Source: Shewanella glacialimarina (GTDB lineage: Bacteria > Pseudomonadota > Gammaproteobacteria > Enterobacterales > Shewanellaceae). Taken from it: a stretch of 64,000 nt of DNA. This document shows, piece after piece, positions 1-8,967 of the stretch (position 1 is the first letter of the stretch; each line of letters opens with the position of its first letter). The notes beneath the pieces are model-generated. The model had not been told where the DNA came from. It searched no databases and worked only from the letters and a program-made list of their open reading frames with translations. The stretch spans positions 682,001 through 746,000 of the forward strand of contig NZ_CP041216.1 in assembly GCF_020511155.1 (NCBI RefSeq), in the 5' to 3' direction. Made by a program: the position numbers and the translations under genes.

Positions 1-1
1 T

Positions 2-931
2 GAATCGGCAGTTAAACAAAAGTTCGAAAGTGGTGACTTCCATTCAGTTTACCTAGAGCAAGCTCACACTCGTTTGAAAAATATCTGTGGTGATAAAATT
101 AAAAAAGAAGCTATGGATAATTTTAAAGCCTTGGGTGAGCACCGAAATCAAATCGTTCACTTTGCTCATACTGGGTTTGCAGGTAAAGAAACCGAAGTGG
201 TAATAGAACATTGGGTATCATGGTTTCATTTACACGAACTGCTGACTGATAATTGGTTAGAAATATTTGAAAGTTATCAAGACTCGATAGATAAAATACA
301 TGTAAAAGTTAAATTAAACCATAATTTCCTCAAGGCCAAGTTTGACTTGATTAAAGGTGAAATTGAGATAGAAAAGAAAAATGGTAATCGTATCGTCGAT
401 TGTACATCATGCGGATTAGAGTCAGCTAAAGTACTTAAATCACATAACTGGGGTGGAGAAGATATCGAGTGTCTAGTCTGTGATGTGAAAGATTTAAAGT
501 TAAAGGCAATCGAAACTTCAATACCGTGCTCAAACTGCAATAAAGAAGTTAAGTACTTTATGGTTAAAGATCATAAGTGTACTGAGTGCCAGACAGAGTT
601 AACTTCTGAATATGCTCTGGAGAAATATACTGAAATATATCGAGAGCAAGACCCTGAAGCTCGCTATGATGATGAAGCTGAACCATTAGCTTATTGCCAT
701 AACTGTCAGCTTGAAGATCCAACAGTATTAAATCTGGAAGGGATGTGGATTTGTGTTGAATGTGAGGACCGTGGCTGGACTGCACTAGACTGTGAAAATT
801 GTGAGAGTTTCGTTACAGGAGATGTTCGGACTATTCAATATTTTGCTTGTCATCGCTGCGAAGACGATGTTAGAAAACTTCATGAAGAAGAAATGAAAAA
901 ATATAGAGCTGAAATAGAAGGCGAAATATAA
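2..931 (+). CDS. HEPN-like protein with four zinc ribbons (5' truncated by window edge)
   Basis: The frame is open from position 2, so the true start is upstream; the first possible start inside the window is TTG at 74. Numbering from that TTG, residues 24-29 read RNQIVH, the R-x4-H pattern of HEPN domains. After it come four CxxC...CxxC zinc-ribbon pairs (CTSC/CLVC, CSNC/CTEC, CHNC/CVEC, CENC/CHRC), and the C-terminus is acidic/lysine-rich. It lies about 110 bp upstream of the Gabija-type pair on the same strand, so it could be an associated nuclease or nucleic-acid-binding partner. I do not recognise the whole family; the HEPN call rests on one motif and the visible part lacks most of the expected helical domain. 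Confidence 0.65.
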   Translation, partial: ESAVKQKFESGDFHSVYLEQAHTRLKNICGDKIKKEAMDNFKALGEHRNQIVHFAHTGFAGKETEVVIEHWVSWFHLHELLTDNWLEIFESYQDSIDKIHVKVKLNHNFLKAKFDLIKGEIEIEKKNGNRIVDCTSCGLESAKVLKSHNWGGEDIECLVCDVKDLKLKAIETSIPCSNCNKEVKYFMVKDHKCTECQTELTSEYALEKYTEIYREQDPEARYDDEAEPLAYCHNCQLEDPTVLNLEGMWICVECEDRGWTALDCENCESFVTGDVRTIQYFACHRCEDDVRKLHEEEMKKYRAEIEGEI

Positions 932-1039
932 CAAATAAGGATAGGCCACTAACTGCGGTTCTAGCGTCTATCTTTCGGCCTAAGCAGCCGCATATGTTTT
1001 TTTTAATAATGCAAACAACAGCTACCAAATGGAATTTAA

Positions 1040-2761
1040 ATGTATATTCGAAACGTGCTGATAGAAAATTACCGAGCCTTCAAAAAATTCGAAATTACGC
1101 TTTCACGCCTCAGCCTCATCATCGGTGAAAACGAGGCGGGAAAGACTAATCTATTTGATGCACTATCCCTGCCGCTGAATAGCAGTGACATTAACTTCAA
1201 TAAGAAACGACTTTCGGTATCGGATATTAACCGTGAGGCGGTCGCTGACTTTTACCAAGCAGTTCTTGATAAAAAATCAGACGATGATATTAAAAAGTTA
1301 ATACCTAAGGTTCGTGTAGAAATTGAATTCACTGACCCAAAGAATCCTTTTGAAGAGCATATAATAGCTAATTGGATTTCCGCTGAAGGAAAAGATGACA
1401 GCTACAAAATAAGATATGATTTCAGACCAAGAAATGAAGATGATTTTATAGAAGCCGTTCATGAGGCTCTGAAAGATACAAAAAGTATTGATGAAACGCA
1501 TTGGTTTAATCTGCCAACCGAGTATTACGAATACGAGATAATTCAATCAAACAATGGAAAAAAACTAGGATTCTCAGATCTAAAGTATATATCGGTAAAT
1601 TCCATTGATGCGGAGCGTGACGACTTTTCTGAAAATAGCACTCAGAAATCAAACGGAATTTTGACAAAGATGCTCGTGAGCTCATTGACTGCAAAAGACA
1701 AAGCTAAGATAAATAGCTCGTATACTACATTCTTTGATGCGATTGAAAGTACGGAAACATTTGGAAAAATCGTTCAGCCAGAGCCAGAGTTTAAAAACTT
1801 CTTTGATCGTTTGGATAAGCTTGAGTGTATTCCTAATCTACCTAATTTGAAGAGCATTCTATCCAATATCACGCTGAAGTCTGGAGAAAGTTATCTTTAC
1901 CAACGTGGACTAGGCTATCGAAACCTTGTTTATATTTTTCTACTATTTGAATACTTTAAGTTGGACAAAAAAGTATTTAATCTTTGCTGCATAGAAGAGC
2001 CCGAAGCACACCTTAGCGTGAATAATTTACGATTTGCTACAGATTTCATCTATAAAAGCACAAAAAAAGATGACTCTGGCCTACAGACTATTGTCAGTTC
2101 TCACAACCCCCAAGTGATTAATAAATTGAAACTTTCAAATGTGATAGTTTTGTCGGGTGCTAAAGCTATCCATCTAAGTGATACGAAAAGTAAGCTAACA
2201 AACTACCTTCGAAAGCGGCCGAACTTCGATGTTTTAAAACTGCTTTTCAGTGGCCGGACTATATTGGTAGAGGGAACCACTGAAGAAATGCTTATTAATT
2301 CAATCCTTAATAGCGATGACCAAAACGTATATCAAGTAGAAGTTATTTCGATTGGACAGAAAGGCTTTAAAACATTTATGGATATATGGCTACAAGTCAA
2401 TAAAAGCAATGAAGATAAGAAGCTTGGAGTGATCCGAGATCGTGATGACCTTATAAAGGATGCTAAGGCAAAAATCGATCATGAAAAGTACGATACTGAC
2501 AACGCTAATATAATAGTTAGGACGACCGAAGAATACACGCTTGAAAATGACCTTGTAGATGCCGGTGACAACTTAAAAAGTCTAAGATCTATATTTGGTC
2601 GAGAAGGTGATGATGTAGAACAGATGGCCAACTATTTGATTAGTAATAAAGCCGAGTCAATGTTGAAAATATGCGATGCAATCTTTGAGAAAGACAAAGA
2701 AAAAAACATTATTCTCCCAGCTCATATTCAAGAAGTCGTGGATTTTATAACTCATGATTGA
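1040..2761 (+). CDS. gajA: OLD-family ATPase/TOPRIM nuclease, GajA-like
   Basis: At 573 aa this is close to typical GajA length. An N-terminal ABC-type ATPase carries Walker A GENEAGKT (residues 29-36), a Walker B-like IEEPEAH (about residue 317) and an SSHNP H-loop (about 353). A C-terminal TOPRIM domain has VEGTTEE (about 409) and a DRD acidic motif (about 465). In known Gabija systems GajA is a nucleotide-inhibited DNA nickase that works in a complex with GajB. The next gene is an SF1 helicase overlapping this one by 8 bp, which is the Gabija arrangement. Start is ATG at 1040, with a weak ribosome site. The alternative is another OLD-helicase pair (class 2 OLD), which differs mainly in name. 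Confidence 0.85.
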   Translation: MYIRNVLIENYRAFKKFEITLSRLSLIIGENEAGKTNLFDALSLPLNSSDINFNKKRLSVSDINREAVADFYQAVLDKKSDDDIKKLIPKVRVEIEFTDPKNPFEEHIIANWISAEGKDDSYKIRYDFRPRNEDDFIEAVHEALKDTKSIDETHWFNLPTEYYEYEIIQSNNGKKLGFSDLKYISVNSIDAERDDFSENSTQKSNGILTKMLVSSLTAKDKAKINSSYTTFFDAIESTETFGKIVQPEPEFKNFFDRLDKLECIPNLPNLKSILSNITLKSGESYLYQRGLGYRNLVYIFLLFEYFKLDKKVFNLCCIEEPEAHLSVNNLRFATDFIYKSTKKDDSGLQTIVSSHNPQVINKLKLSNVIVLSGAKAIHLSDTKSKLTNYLRKRPNFDVLKLLFSGRTILVEGTTEEMLINSILNSDDQNVYQVEVISIGQKGFKTFMDIWLQVNKSNEDKKLGVIRDRDDLIKDAKAKIDHEKYDTDNANIIVRTTEEYTLENDLVDAGDNLKSLRSIFGREGDDVEQMANYLISNKAESMLKICDAIFEKDKEKNIILPAHIQEVVDFITHD

Positions 2762-4175
2762 GATTCAAATAGCTGGAGCTGGCGGAGGAAAAACCCACGG
2801 AATGGCCGAGAAAATCATTAAGCACCATGATCCTGAATCTCACAAAACTATTTATGCAATTACTTACACAAACGCAGCAGCAAAAAACATATCTAACACA
2901 ATAATAAAGCAGTTTGGGTTTCTTCCCGAGAACATTAAAGTTTGTACAGTCCATACATTCTTACTTAATGAGATCATCTACCCATACTCTCCATTTGTAT
3001 TGGGAGAGGTGTACACAACTTCTTCACGCTGCCGTTTATATTCAAGTTTCCCCGCAGGAAAGAGTGCTGATAAAATTCGAAATGAGTCAAAAAGAACCAT
3101 TAGCAGACTTAAAGGTATGGGTATAATTCATGTTGATGAGGTATATAACGCTGCATGGAGGGTTGTTGATGAGTCGTACTCAGCTCATAGCAGTCAGCGC
3201 AAAAAGCTTAAAGTTAGAAAAGTACTTAAGCTTCTAAGTAGCTCAATCGAAAAGATATTTCTAGATGAAGTACAAGATCTTGATACAAAAGCGCTCAGAG
3301 CTTTTAAAGAAATAGGGGATAAATCAGTAGATATCTACATGGTTGGTGACCCTAAACAAGCAATAAAGTATCCGAAAGTATTCAAAGATTGGATAAAAGA
3401 TAACCATCACTTAACTCTACTTCCAAATATTAATACTTCACGCAGGGTTCCACAAAATATACTGAACCTGTCGAATAAGTTCTGCCCTAGAGGGCAAGAG
3501 CAAACAAGCCTATCAGGTATTGAAGGGCGTCTAAGCTATATCACATCTAATGATAAACACTATGACGTAGTAATTAATCACCACATTCAGCATGGTAATT
3601 TGGTGAGTATTTACCAAAAGACTGGAAAGTATTCAACCAATAGCGTCGATTCGAAGCCAGAATTCGATCCTGAAATTGAGAAAATACTCATTGACCAATA
3701 TAAAGACTTTGATGAGAAACTAATTGTTGGGGCTGCCCAACGTTGGTTCGCAAAAGTGCTTGCAGACCACGACTCAAAAAAGGCAATCAGAATGTTTTTG
3801 AATAACTTTGACATTCAATATGACATAGAAATATTCAAAAAGCTTTGCCGTACAGTCGAGTCTTATGAGTCATATAAAGAAAACTCATCAAAATATTGCG
3901 TTAGCAGTATCACAAAGACAAAAGGGCTTGAGTCTGAAGTTTGTATATTGGTCTTAACACCGGGAATATATAAATGCTTAATACAGAAAAAAGGTGTTAT
4001 TAAGTATAACAAAACATGGAATATGGTTTATGTAGCTTTAACAAGAGCTTTGTCAGAATTGGTTGTTGCTGTAGATATGGAACTGCTCGATAAAGAATTT
4101 AGCTTAGAAGAGGTTATGAATGACCTTGAGGCCTTAAATGTTGAACCTTATCAATGGGGTGCAGGTGTATTATGA
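2754..4175 (+). CDS. gajB: UvrD/Rep-like SF1 helicase, GajB-like
   Basis: This 473-aa protein has the SF1A motifs in order: Walker A AGAGGGKT (residues 7-14), TYTNAAA (Ia), VHTF, Walker B LDEVQDL (about 169), GDPKQAI (III, about 197), KTKGLE (V) and VYVALTRA (VI, about 425). Motif I has GGG where many relatives have GSG, and there is almost no sequence before it, so no Q-motif is seen. It starts 8 bp inside gajA and is surely translated with it. In Gabija, GajB uses DNA ends and nucleotide hydrolysis to activate GajA. A general UvrD role outside defence cannot be ruled out. Confidence 0.85.
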   Translation: MIEIQIAGAGGGKTHGMAEKIIKHHDPESHKTIYAITYTNAAAKNISNTIIKQFGFLPENIKVCTVHTFLLNEIIYPYSPFVLGEVYTTSSRCRLYSSFPAGKSADKIRNESKRTISRLKGMGIIHVDEVYNAAWRVVDESYSAHSSQRKKLKVRKVLKLLSSSIEKIFLDEVQDLDTKALRAFKEIGDKSVDIYMVGDPKQAIKYPKVFKDWIKDNHHLTLLPNINTSRRVPQNILNLSNKFCPRGQEQTSLSGIEGRLSYITSNDKHYDVVINHHIQHGNLVSIYQKTGKYSTNSVDSKPEFDPEIEKILIDQYKDFDEKLIVGAAQRWFAKVLADHDSKKAIRMFLNNFDIQYDIEIFKKLCRTVESYESYKENSSKYCVSSITKTKGLESEVCILVLTPGIYKCLIQKKGVIKYNKTWNMVYVALTRALSELVVAVDMELLDKEFSLEEVMNDLEALNVEPYQWGAGVL

Positions 4176-4557
4176 TAAGCATATTCTCTTGTGATAATTT
4201 GGTGTGGTTAGAGAGTTCAGCTGCACTTAGTATATGAATTAGGCGCATATTACAAGTTGCTGCACGCGAATAAATTACTCGCTACGTTCCCCATTTACAG
4301 GTGATCGCGGCGTTACCGTTTATCCGCTTGCCATACTTTCCCTAATAAGAGCCATCACTTTAAGAGCTTTAACTCTAACCAATTCCTGTCCAGAAATTAG
4401 CTAGAGCCTGTAACTAAGTGGCTAAATTAACTTGACCACTACAAGATGATTGCAACCAGTATTTAAATGATGATCATATGGTTGAGTGTGTCGAATATAG
4501 AGGGAAAAGCGCCGCAAGTTTGAAAGTCAGTATGCGGCGGGAAGTCATTAGAAACAG
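4176..4557. other. Gene-free junction between Gabija block and phage early operon
   Basis: No convincing open reading frame on either strand. The stretch separates the rightward cargo genes from the leftward early operon and holds that operon's terminator at its right end. No copy of the dusA 5' sequence was seen here, so it does not look like the prophage end. Confidence 0.6.
4504..4540 (-). terminator. Rho-independent terminator of the leftward early operon
   Basis: On the minus strand a perfect 7-bp stem CGCCGCA/TGCGGCG (4533-4539 with 4510-4516) is followed by CTTTTC. It lies just past the last gene of the leftward operon. Confidence 0.65.
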
Positions 4558-4854
4558 TTAAACTTTGTAATTTTTATGAATGATGTTTAATGCATTTTTG
4601 TAAGGTCGAGATTCATGGTTTTCCTGAATGTCGTAACGGCTCAGGGCGGTGTTTGCCGCTTTTTGTCTTAATGTATGCGCTGCTTTCGATGTAGCCTCTT
4701 TTCTGCTTCTCGCTAAGCCGTTTTCACGCAGATATTTTTTTACCTGGTATTGGCTTAAACCGAGTTTTGCTGCAACCTGAACACCACTCATGTGTTCATT
4801 TATGTAGTAGTCTTCAATTAGGTCGCTGAGTATTAATGCCATTGCTGCACTCAT
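4558..4854 (-). CDS. Small phage HTH protein
   Basis: A 98-aa protein with a likely helix-turn-helix around residues 22-46 (VQVAAKLGLSQYQVKKYL), followed by a basic, alanine-rich tail. It resembles small DNA-binding proteins of phage early operons; no specific role can be given. Its ATG overlaps the stop codon of the preceding 41-aa gene (TAATGA), so the two are coupled. Last gene before the operon terminator. Confidence 0.65.
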   Translation of the reverse strand: MSAAMALILSDLIEDYYINEHMSGVQVAAKLGLSQYQVKKYLRENGLARSRKEATSKAAHTLRQKAANTALSRYDIQENHESRPYKNALNIIHKNYKV

Positions 4855-4979
4855 TACTTGCCTTCCTTAGCTAGATTTTCAGCTAGCGTTTTCATGAACT
4901 GTTGGCATGAACCGACTTGATCACGTGGCAGGGCATACCATTGTTTTAATGCTTCTTTGATAACGTCTGACTTTTTCAT
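4854..4979 (-). CDS. Small phage protein, 41 aa
   Basis: A short reading frame starting MKKSDVIKEALKQW, with a strong ribosome site (AAGGGG, 4 bases before the ATG), fills the gap between the methyltransferase and the HTH gene and overlaps the latter by one base. The product is helical and charged. Function unknown. The ribosome site and tight packing make it more credible than its length suggests. Confidence 0.6.
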   Translation of the reverse strand: MKKSDVIKEALKQWYALPRDQVGSCQQFMKTLAENLAKEGK

Positions 4980-4987
4980 ATAACCCC

Positions 4988-6418
4988 TTATGCGACTTTA
5001 GCTAATTGAGTGCATTGTTCTGGCAGGTTTGCTTTTACCAAAGCCTCTGAAAGTTGTGGTGGTACGCTATTACCCACCCGTGCGACTTGCTGTTTCTTGG
5101 TTGATTTACCGTTGTAATCGCTAATGATGTAATCTGAATTAAAGCCCTGACAGGCAAACAGCTCGTGTGGTTCCAGCATACGTAAGCCAATATCAACAAT
5201 TTGGTAAGGCTCACCTTTGATGGTCACTAATCCAAAGCGGTCATTAGTGGTGATGGTGTGCAGCGGTTCGTCACACGCAACGCCGTCTTGCTCGTTACCG
5301 TAGTATTTGATAAAGAACGCTCGCACTTCGCCTAGGTGTAAACCGCCTGCGGTGATGGTGTGAGCAGGTTCAGTCATTTCAAAACCGATGTTAGTGCCGC
5401 GCATTTTGACCATGTGACTTGTTACCAGTGCAAAGTGACCGCCTTTAACTTCTGCGCAAATAGTTCTTAATGGTTCATCTGCAGGCATGTTGCGTTGGGC
5501 ACTGGCGTTAGCGCATTCAGTGACGAATGGCGTAATCGTTACTTGTGCCGGTGCAGTAAACGGATTAGCTGAGTCAATAACAAACTTTTGAATACCTTTG
5601 GCTATTCGCTTCATTGTGTTTTCGGCTAATGGGCGTTTGCGGCCAAATATTGATTTACAGGGTATTGACCAATCAATGCATTCTGCTGCCGTTCGCCAAG
5701 GTTTTAATGTACCTAGTTTTACCGCTTCACTATTTGGTGCGCCGTGTGTTGGTTGTGGCCATACGATTGGTTGATTATCGCAACGTGCAATCATAAAGAA
5801 GCGTTTGCGAATGGTTGGCGAACCAAAATCACATGCACGCATTTCACGCCATTCAACTTTATAGCCAAGGCCTTTAATTAGTTTGGCGGAATTAACAAGC
5901 CCAAGGGTGTCAACGCATTCATTGAGTGCAGGGTGATCAGCATCAATACCCGTGCTTAACATGTTTACAAATGCTTCGAACGTTTCACCTTTAAGTTCAG
6001 GATTTGGTCGCATGTCACCAGTATTTTGGCATTCAATTAATGGTCCCCATGTTTTAAATTCTTCAACGTTTTCTAACATGATGACTTTTGGTCGCACTTT
6101 CATTGCCCAGCGAATAGTTACCCATGCAAGACCCCGTATTTCTTTATTAACCGGCTTGCTGCCTTTGGCTTTTGAAAAGTGCTTACAGTCTGGTGAGAAC
6201 CACGCTAAATCAACCGGCTTACCTGCAGTGGCTTGCACTGGGTCAATATCAAATACAGACTCGCAATAATGCAATGTGTCTGGGTGGTTGACGGCATGCA
6301 TGGCAATAGCATCTGGGTCATGATTGATTGCAATGTCAACACTGCGACCAATTGCCCATGCAATGCCTGTACTCGCTCCACCACCTCCAGCGAAGTTATC
6401 AACGATTAATCCACTCAT
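4988..6418 (-). CDS. Phage DNA (cytosine-5) methyltransferase
   Basis: A 476-aa protein. Motif I is DNFAGGGGASTG (residues 7-18); catalytic motif IV is SPDCKHFSK with Cys78, where most relatives have PPC; motif VI is ENVEEF (116-121); motif VIII is IRKRFFMIA; the C-terminus has RMLEPHELFACQGF and the final GNSVPP (motif X). It should transfer methyl from SAM to cytosine C5, probably to protect phage DNA from host restriction. No cognate endonuclease is next to it, so it is likely an orphan anti-restriction enzyme. Its start overlaps the gene upstream by 4 bases (ATGA). Confidence 0.9.
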   Translation of the reverse strand: MSGLIVDNFAGGGGASTGIAWAIGRSVDIAINHDPDAIAMHAVNHPDTLHYCESVFDIDPVQATAGKPVDLAWFSPDCKHFSKAKGSKPVNKEIRGLAWVTIRWAMKVRPKVIMLENVEEFKTWGPLIECQNTGDMRPNPELKGETFEAFVNMLSTGIDADHPALNECVDTLGLVNSAKLIKGLGYKVEWREMRACDFGSPTIRKRFFMIARCDNQPIVWPQPTHGAPNSEAVKLGTLKPWRTAAECIDWSIPCKSIFGRKRPLAENTMKRIAKGIQKFVIDSANPFTAPAQVTITPFVTECANASAQRNMPADEPLRTICAEVKGGHFALVTSHMVKMRGTNIGFEMTEPAHTITAGGLHLGEVRAFFIKYYGNEQDGVACDEPLHTITTNDRFGLVTIKGEPYQIVDIGLRMLEPHELFACQGFNSDYIISDYNGKSTKKQQVARVGNSVPPQLSEALVKANLPEQCTQLAKVA

Positions 6419-6657
6419 GCTGCATACCCTTGTAGTCGTAGTTTTGAATCGGCGGTGCTGGCAAATAGCTCTGCATCGGCTTGGGTGAAATCACTAACTT
6501 CAATCACGTTGAACGTTTTACACATTCCCCAGCCGTTGTAGTTGTTTGGTTTGTATGTCACTTCAATCTGCTGATGGTCATGCATAAGAGTAAAAAACGG
6601 TGCTGATAGCGTCACCACGCCTTGTTTAGTGCTGAATGTTTTGGTTACTTTATTCAT
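6415..6657 (-). CDS. Phage early protein of unknown function, 80 aa
   Basis: No family recognised. The sequence looks like a small beta-rich domain with aromatic residues (NNYNGWGMCKTF) and no membrane segment. It overlaps both neighbours by 4 bases, so it is part of a translationally coupled operon feeding into the methyltransferase. Confidence 0.6.
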   Translation of the reverse strand: MNKVTKTFSTKQGVVTLSAPFFTLMHDHQQIEVTYKPNNYNGWGMCKTFNVIEVSDFTQADAELFASTADSKLRLQGYAA

Positions 6658-7232
6658 GCAGCACCGCCTAATAACACTGTTAAGTCCATTTTTGGGTAAC
6701 CGTTAACTTGGTAGCCCGTGATAGGGTGACCAGGTAGTCTGATTTGGTGATACTTGTAAGAATGAATAATCGTGCGACCAATTCCTTTAGCTAAGTTTGT
6801 TAGCCCATTCCCAAGCGCTTGCCAATAAAGGCAATCAAGTGCGCCAAGTTTTATGGCGATTCCAATTTTGTCATCACTATGCATTTTTATTGGCAATCCC
6901 ACTTTTTGGGCGCGGTAGTGACCTAAAAGATGATTAAAAGCTGCTTTCGATTTCATTTGTGCCACCTTGCTTGGTTTGAACTGATAGCCAAATTTTACCC
7001 AATCATGCTCTTTGAGCATTTCTGCGTTGCGCGCCACTTCTTCAAGGGTATTTATGGCTCGTGATAAGTTACTTTTCTTCACGTCGTTTTTGATTGCTGC
7101 AACAGTATCTTGATGGCCCACGACAAAATGGTCTGTTAATGCCGAAATAATGGCGGGTGATTCAATTTTGGTGAATCGAAGCAGCAGCTGCAGGCGTTCG
7201 GCACTTTCGCCGCCTTGGATTAGGTATTTCAT
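6654..7232 (-). CDS. PapB/FocB-like regulatory protein (tentative)
   Basis: A 192-aa protein. Residues about 15-75, with LLLRFTKIESPAII and KKSNLSRAINTLEEV, resemble the DNA-binding domain of the PapB/FocB fimbrial regulator family, which is also found in phage and plasmid early regions. The C-terminal 100 residues are basic and not recognised. Start ATG overlaps the stop of the gene upstream by 4 bases. The family call is by resemblance of a short segment only. Confidence 0.5.
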   Translation of the reverse strand: MKYLIQGGESAERLQLLLRFTKIESPAIISALTDHFVVGHQDTVAAIKNDVKKSNLSRAINTLEEVARNAEMLKEHDWVKFGYQFKPSKVAQMKSKAAFNHLLGHYRAQKVGLPIKMHSDDKIGIAIKLGALDCLYWQALGNGLTNLAKGIGRTIIHSYKYHQIRLPGHPITGYQVNGYPKMDLTVLLGGAA

Positions 7233-7597
7233 ACAAAATCCTCTACGTTAATACCCAGTTCATCAGCTAGCTTGATATCTTCGGCCTTGCGGCGTGCAGT
7301 TGTGTTTATTTTGCCTTGTGCACTAATGGCTTTGTTGATTGCTTTGCGGTTTCTATATTCGCTGTCTTCGTTGATGACGGAATTGAACCCATTGCGGACT
7401 TTGGCTTGGCCATCCCATTCAATATCTGCTTTGGTCACTGTTGGTTGTTGCGCTACTGGTTTTGAGCGAGTGACTTTTAATACAGCAGGCTTTTTGCGTT
7501 TTGACTCATGCTTGCTGCGTTTATCGGCTAGGATGCGTTCACGGTTTTCTTGATAGTAAGCACGGGCTTTGATTTGCTTTTGGGTGAGTTGGCTCAT
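7229..7597 (-). CDS. Basic phage early protein, 122 aa
   Basis: Very rich in Lys and Arg in the first 50 residues (YYQENRERILADKRSKHESK), suggesting nucleic-acid binding; the second half is helical. No family recognised. Overlaps both neighbours by 4 bases. Confidence 0.55.
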   Translation of the reverse strand: MSQLTQKQIKARAYYQENRERILADKRSKHESKRKKPAVLKVTRSKPVAQQPTVTKADIEWDGQAKVRNGFNSVINEDSEYRNRKAINKAISAQGKINTTARRKAEDIKLADELGINVEDFV

Positions 7598-8034
7598 GCT
7601 GCGACTATCCCGCTAGGTACAGCATCCTCAAACTTCACTAACCATCGCTGATTTTCGAAAATCTCGTCATTTTGGCAGTAAGGTTTGATTAGGTAACATG
7701 CAGGGCTGTATTGGCATATTCCATCAATAACGCCTATGGTGGTCATGGTGCCGACTGGGTGAGGTGGTTTAATATCGAAATCTATTACCCACTGCTTTTC
7801 TGCTTCACGTAAAGCATATGAGGCATAAAGGCTCATTTGGTTTAGCACTTCTGTATCTTTAAAGTCTAATCTGCATTCCCAAACGTTCTCCAACAGCTTG
7901 GCGATTGCGAAGCCATCCATGTCTTCATAAAGACAAGCTGCTATTTCTTCGGTTGTAACATTACTGATTTGTTCGCCCAATCTTTTAGCTGCTGTCACTT
8001 TCATTGCATGGTTTAACGTCGGTCTTTTCATCAT
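7594..8034 (-). CDS. Phage early protein of unknown function, 146 aa
   Basis: No family recognised. A helical first half is followed by a segment with several Cys (QYSPACYLIKPYCQN). Two Met codons in a row at the start make the first residue uncertain by one. Part of the leftward operon, 23 bp after the PrtN-like gene. Confidence 0.55.
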   Translation of the reverse strand: MMKRPTLNHAMKVTAAKRLGEQISNVTTEEIAACLYEDMDGFAIAKLLENVWECRLDFKDTEVLNQMSLYASYALREAEKQWVIDFDIKPPHPVGTMTTIGVIDGICQYSPACYLIKPYCQNDEIFENQRWLVKFEDAVPSGIVAA

Positions 8035-8057
8035 CGCTACTCTCTTCGATAGTATAA

Positions 8058-8318
8058 TTAAGCCGCTTTTGGGCTGTGAATGTGGTCTTTTTTAGCTTGG
8101 TCACGTAGGTTGTCTAGGTGCTCTGCCAGGTCTGTTACGTTGACCATCCAAATGGCTTTGTTGCTACTTCCGGTTTTAAACGCGGGTACGGGCAACTTGC
8201 CTGCTTTTGCGTAGTTTTTGGCGGTTGCTGCTGACAGCCCAAAATACTCGTCACAGATGTCTGTGATGGGGATCACCGCTTTGTTGAACTGGGCCATGAG
8301 TAAAAATGCTGTGTTCAT
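8058..8318 (-). CDS. Pyocin activator PrtN-like protein
   Basis: An 86-aa protein beginning MNTAFLLMAQFNKAVIPI, typical of the PrtN family, followed by CDEYFGLSAATAKNYAKAGKLPVPAF (a reading-head/HTH-like part, shown here in description only) and DLAEHLDNLRDQA. PrtN activates pyocin genes in Pseudomonas; phage relatives are probably early transcription factors. The start at 8318 is chosen because the family start matches and because it overlaps the stop of the small gene upstream (ATGA); a longer frame exists but has no family support. Confidence 0.75.
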   Translation of the reverse strand: MNTAFLLMAQFNKAVIPITDICDEYFGLSAATAKNYAKAGKLPVPAFKTGSSNKAIWMVNVTDLAEHLDNLRDQAKKDHIHSPKAA

Positions 8319-8482
8319 GCTTTGTCCTTTACATCTTGATTGTTGCGGCGTTGTAGCTGCACTTTGGTGCGTTGCCAGCCTTTGATTAAGCGCTTTAGGC
8401 ATGGTGCTTCGTGAGGCCAAGTGCGGATCATGTCTTTGCACTTGGCTATTTCACGGTCGCAATATTCAGTTGCAGCGCTCAT
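8315..8482 (-). CDS. Small phage protein, 55 aa
   Basis: A short frame beginning MSAATEYCDREIAKCKDMIR and ending in a basic tail. It is joined to the gene before it and the gene after it by ATGA overlaps, so its frame is set on both sides by neighbours that look real. Function unknown; helical and charged. Confidence 0.6.
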   Translation of the reverse strand: MSAATEYCDREIAKCKDMIRTWPHEAPCLKRLIKGWQRTKVQLQRRNNQDVKDKA

Positions 8483-8802
8483 ATGCTTGCTCTTAACTGA
8501 AATACTTTGCCGGTTTGGTGAAGTGGCGTGTTACGCCATAAGGTAATGCGACCTGTGTTGTAGTTGTATCGCAGGGCTAACTCGTTACCCAGTTCACCGG
8601 CTTGGTTTTCAAACTGCTTACTGAAAAGCTGGCTTGGGTTGCAGGTCATTAATTGACGTTCAAGTTTGGCGATGCGCTGTTGTACTCGTTCGCATTCCAT
8701 TGGGTCTTGTTTGGTGGTGAGTAAACAGGCAAAACGAATGCTGACAAGGATGAAGTGTTCAACGCGTTCTTTGTCTGTGTTAGGTGTGTTAGTCAGTATC
8801 AT
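8479..8802 (-). CDS. First gene of the leftward early operon, unknown function
   Basis: A 107-aa protein. The ATG at 8802 is preferred over an upstream ATG at 8835 because GAGGA lies a few bases before it, and because the upstream start would lie against the operators. It carries two Cys and a helical middle (ECERVQQRIAKLERQL). No family recognised. It is the first gene under the left operators at 8837-8877, the place of N in lambda, but shows no N-like arginine-rich motif. Confidence 0.6.
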   Translation of the reverse strand: MILTNTPNTDKERVEHFILVSIRFACLLTTKQDPMECERVQQRIAKLERQLMTCNPSQLFSKQFENQAGELGNELALRYNYNTGRITLWRNTPLHQTGKVFQLRASI

Positions 8803-8836
8803 TTTGCCGTCCTCGGTTAATTGGCTACGGCCCAAT

Positions 8837-8877
8837 AATCACAAATCGTGTTTAAATTGTCAACACAATTTGTGTTT
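8837..8877. promoter_or_regulatory. Left operator region, two 17-bp sites
   Basis: Two near-palindromes, 8837-8853 (AATCACAAATCGTGTTT) and 8861-8877 (CAACACAATTTGTGTTT), each match the perfect palindrome at 10701-10717 in 14 of 17 positions. They lie between the leftward operon and the rightward gene at 8968, so the repressor probably controls both. Confidence 0.65.
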
Positions 8878-8967
8878 ATTTGTTTTGGTTTATTGTTCTA
8901 ATGATTTTGCATGGGTGAGGTGGTATAAATAGGTTTGAAGCTAAAGGATTATTTTTTGGAGACTTAT

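Noticed and set aside
4176..4557. attL of the prophage in this gap
   Set aside because: No copy of the dusA 5' sequence was seen here.
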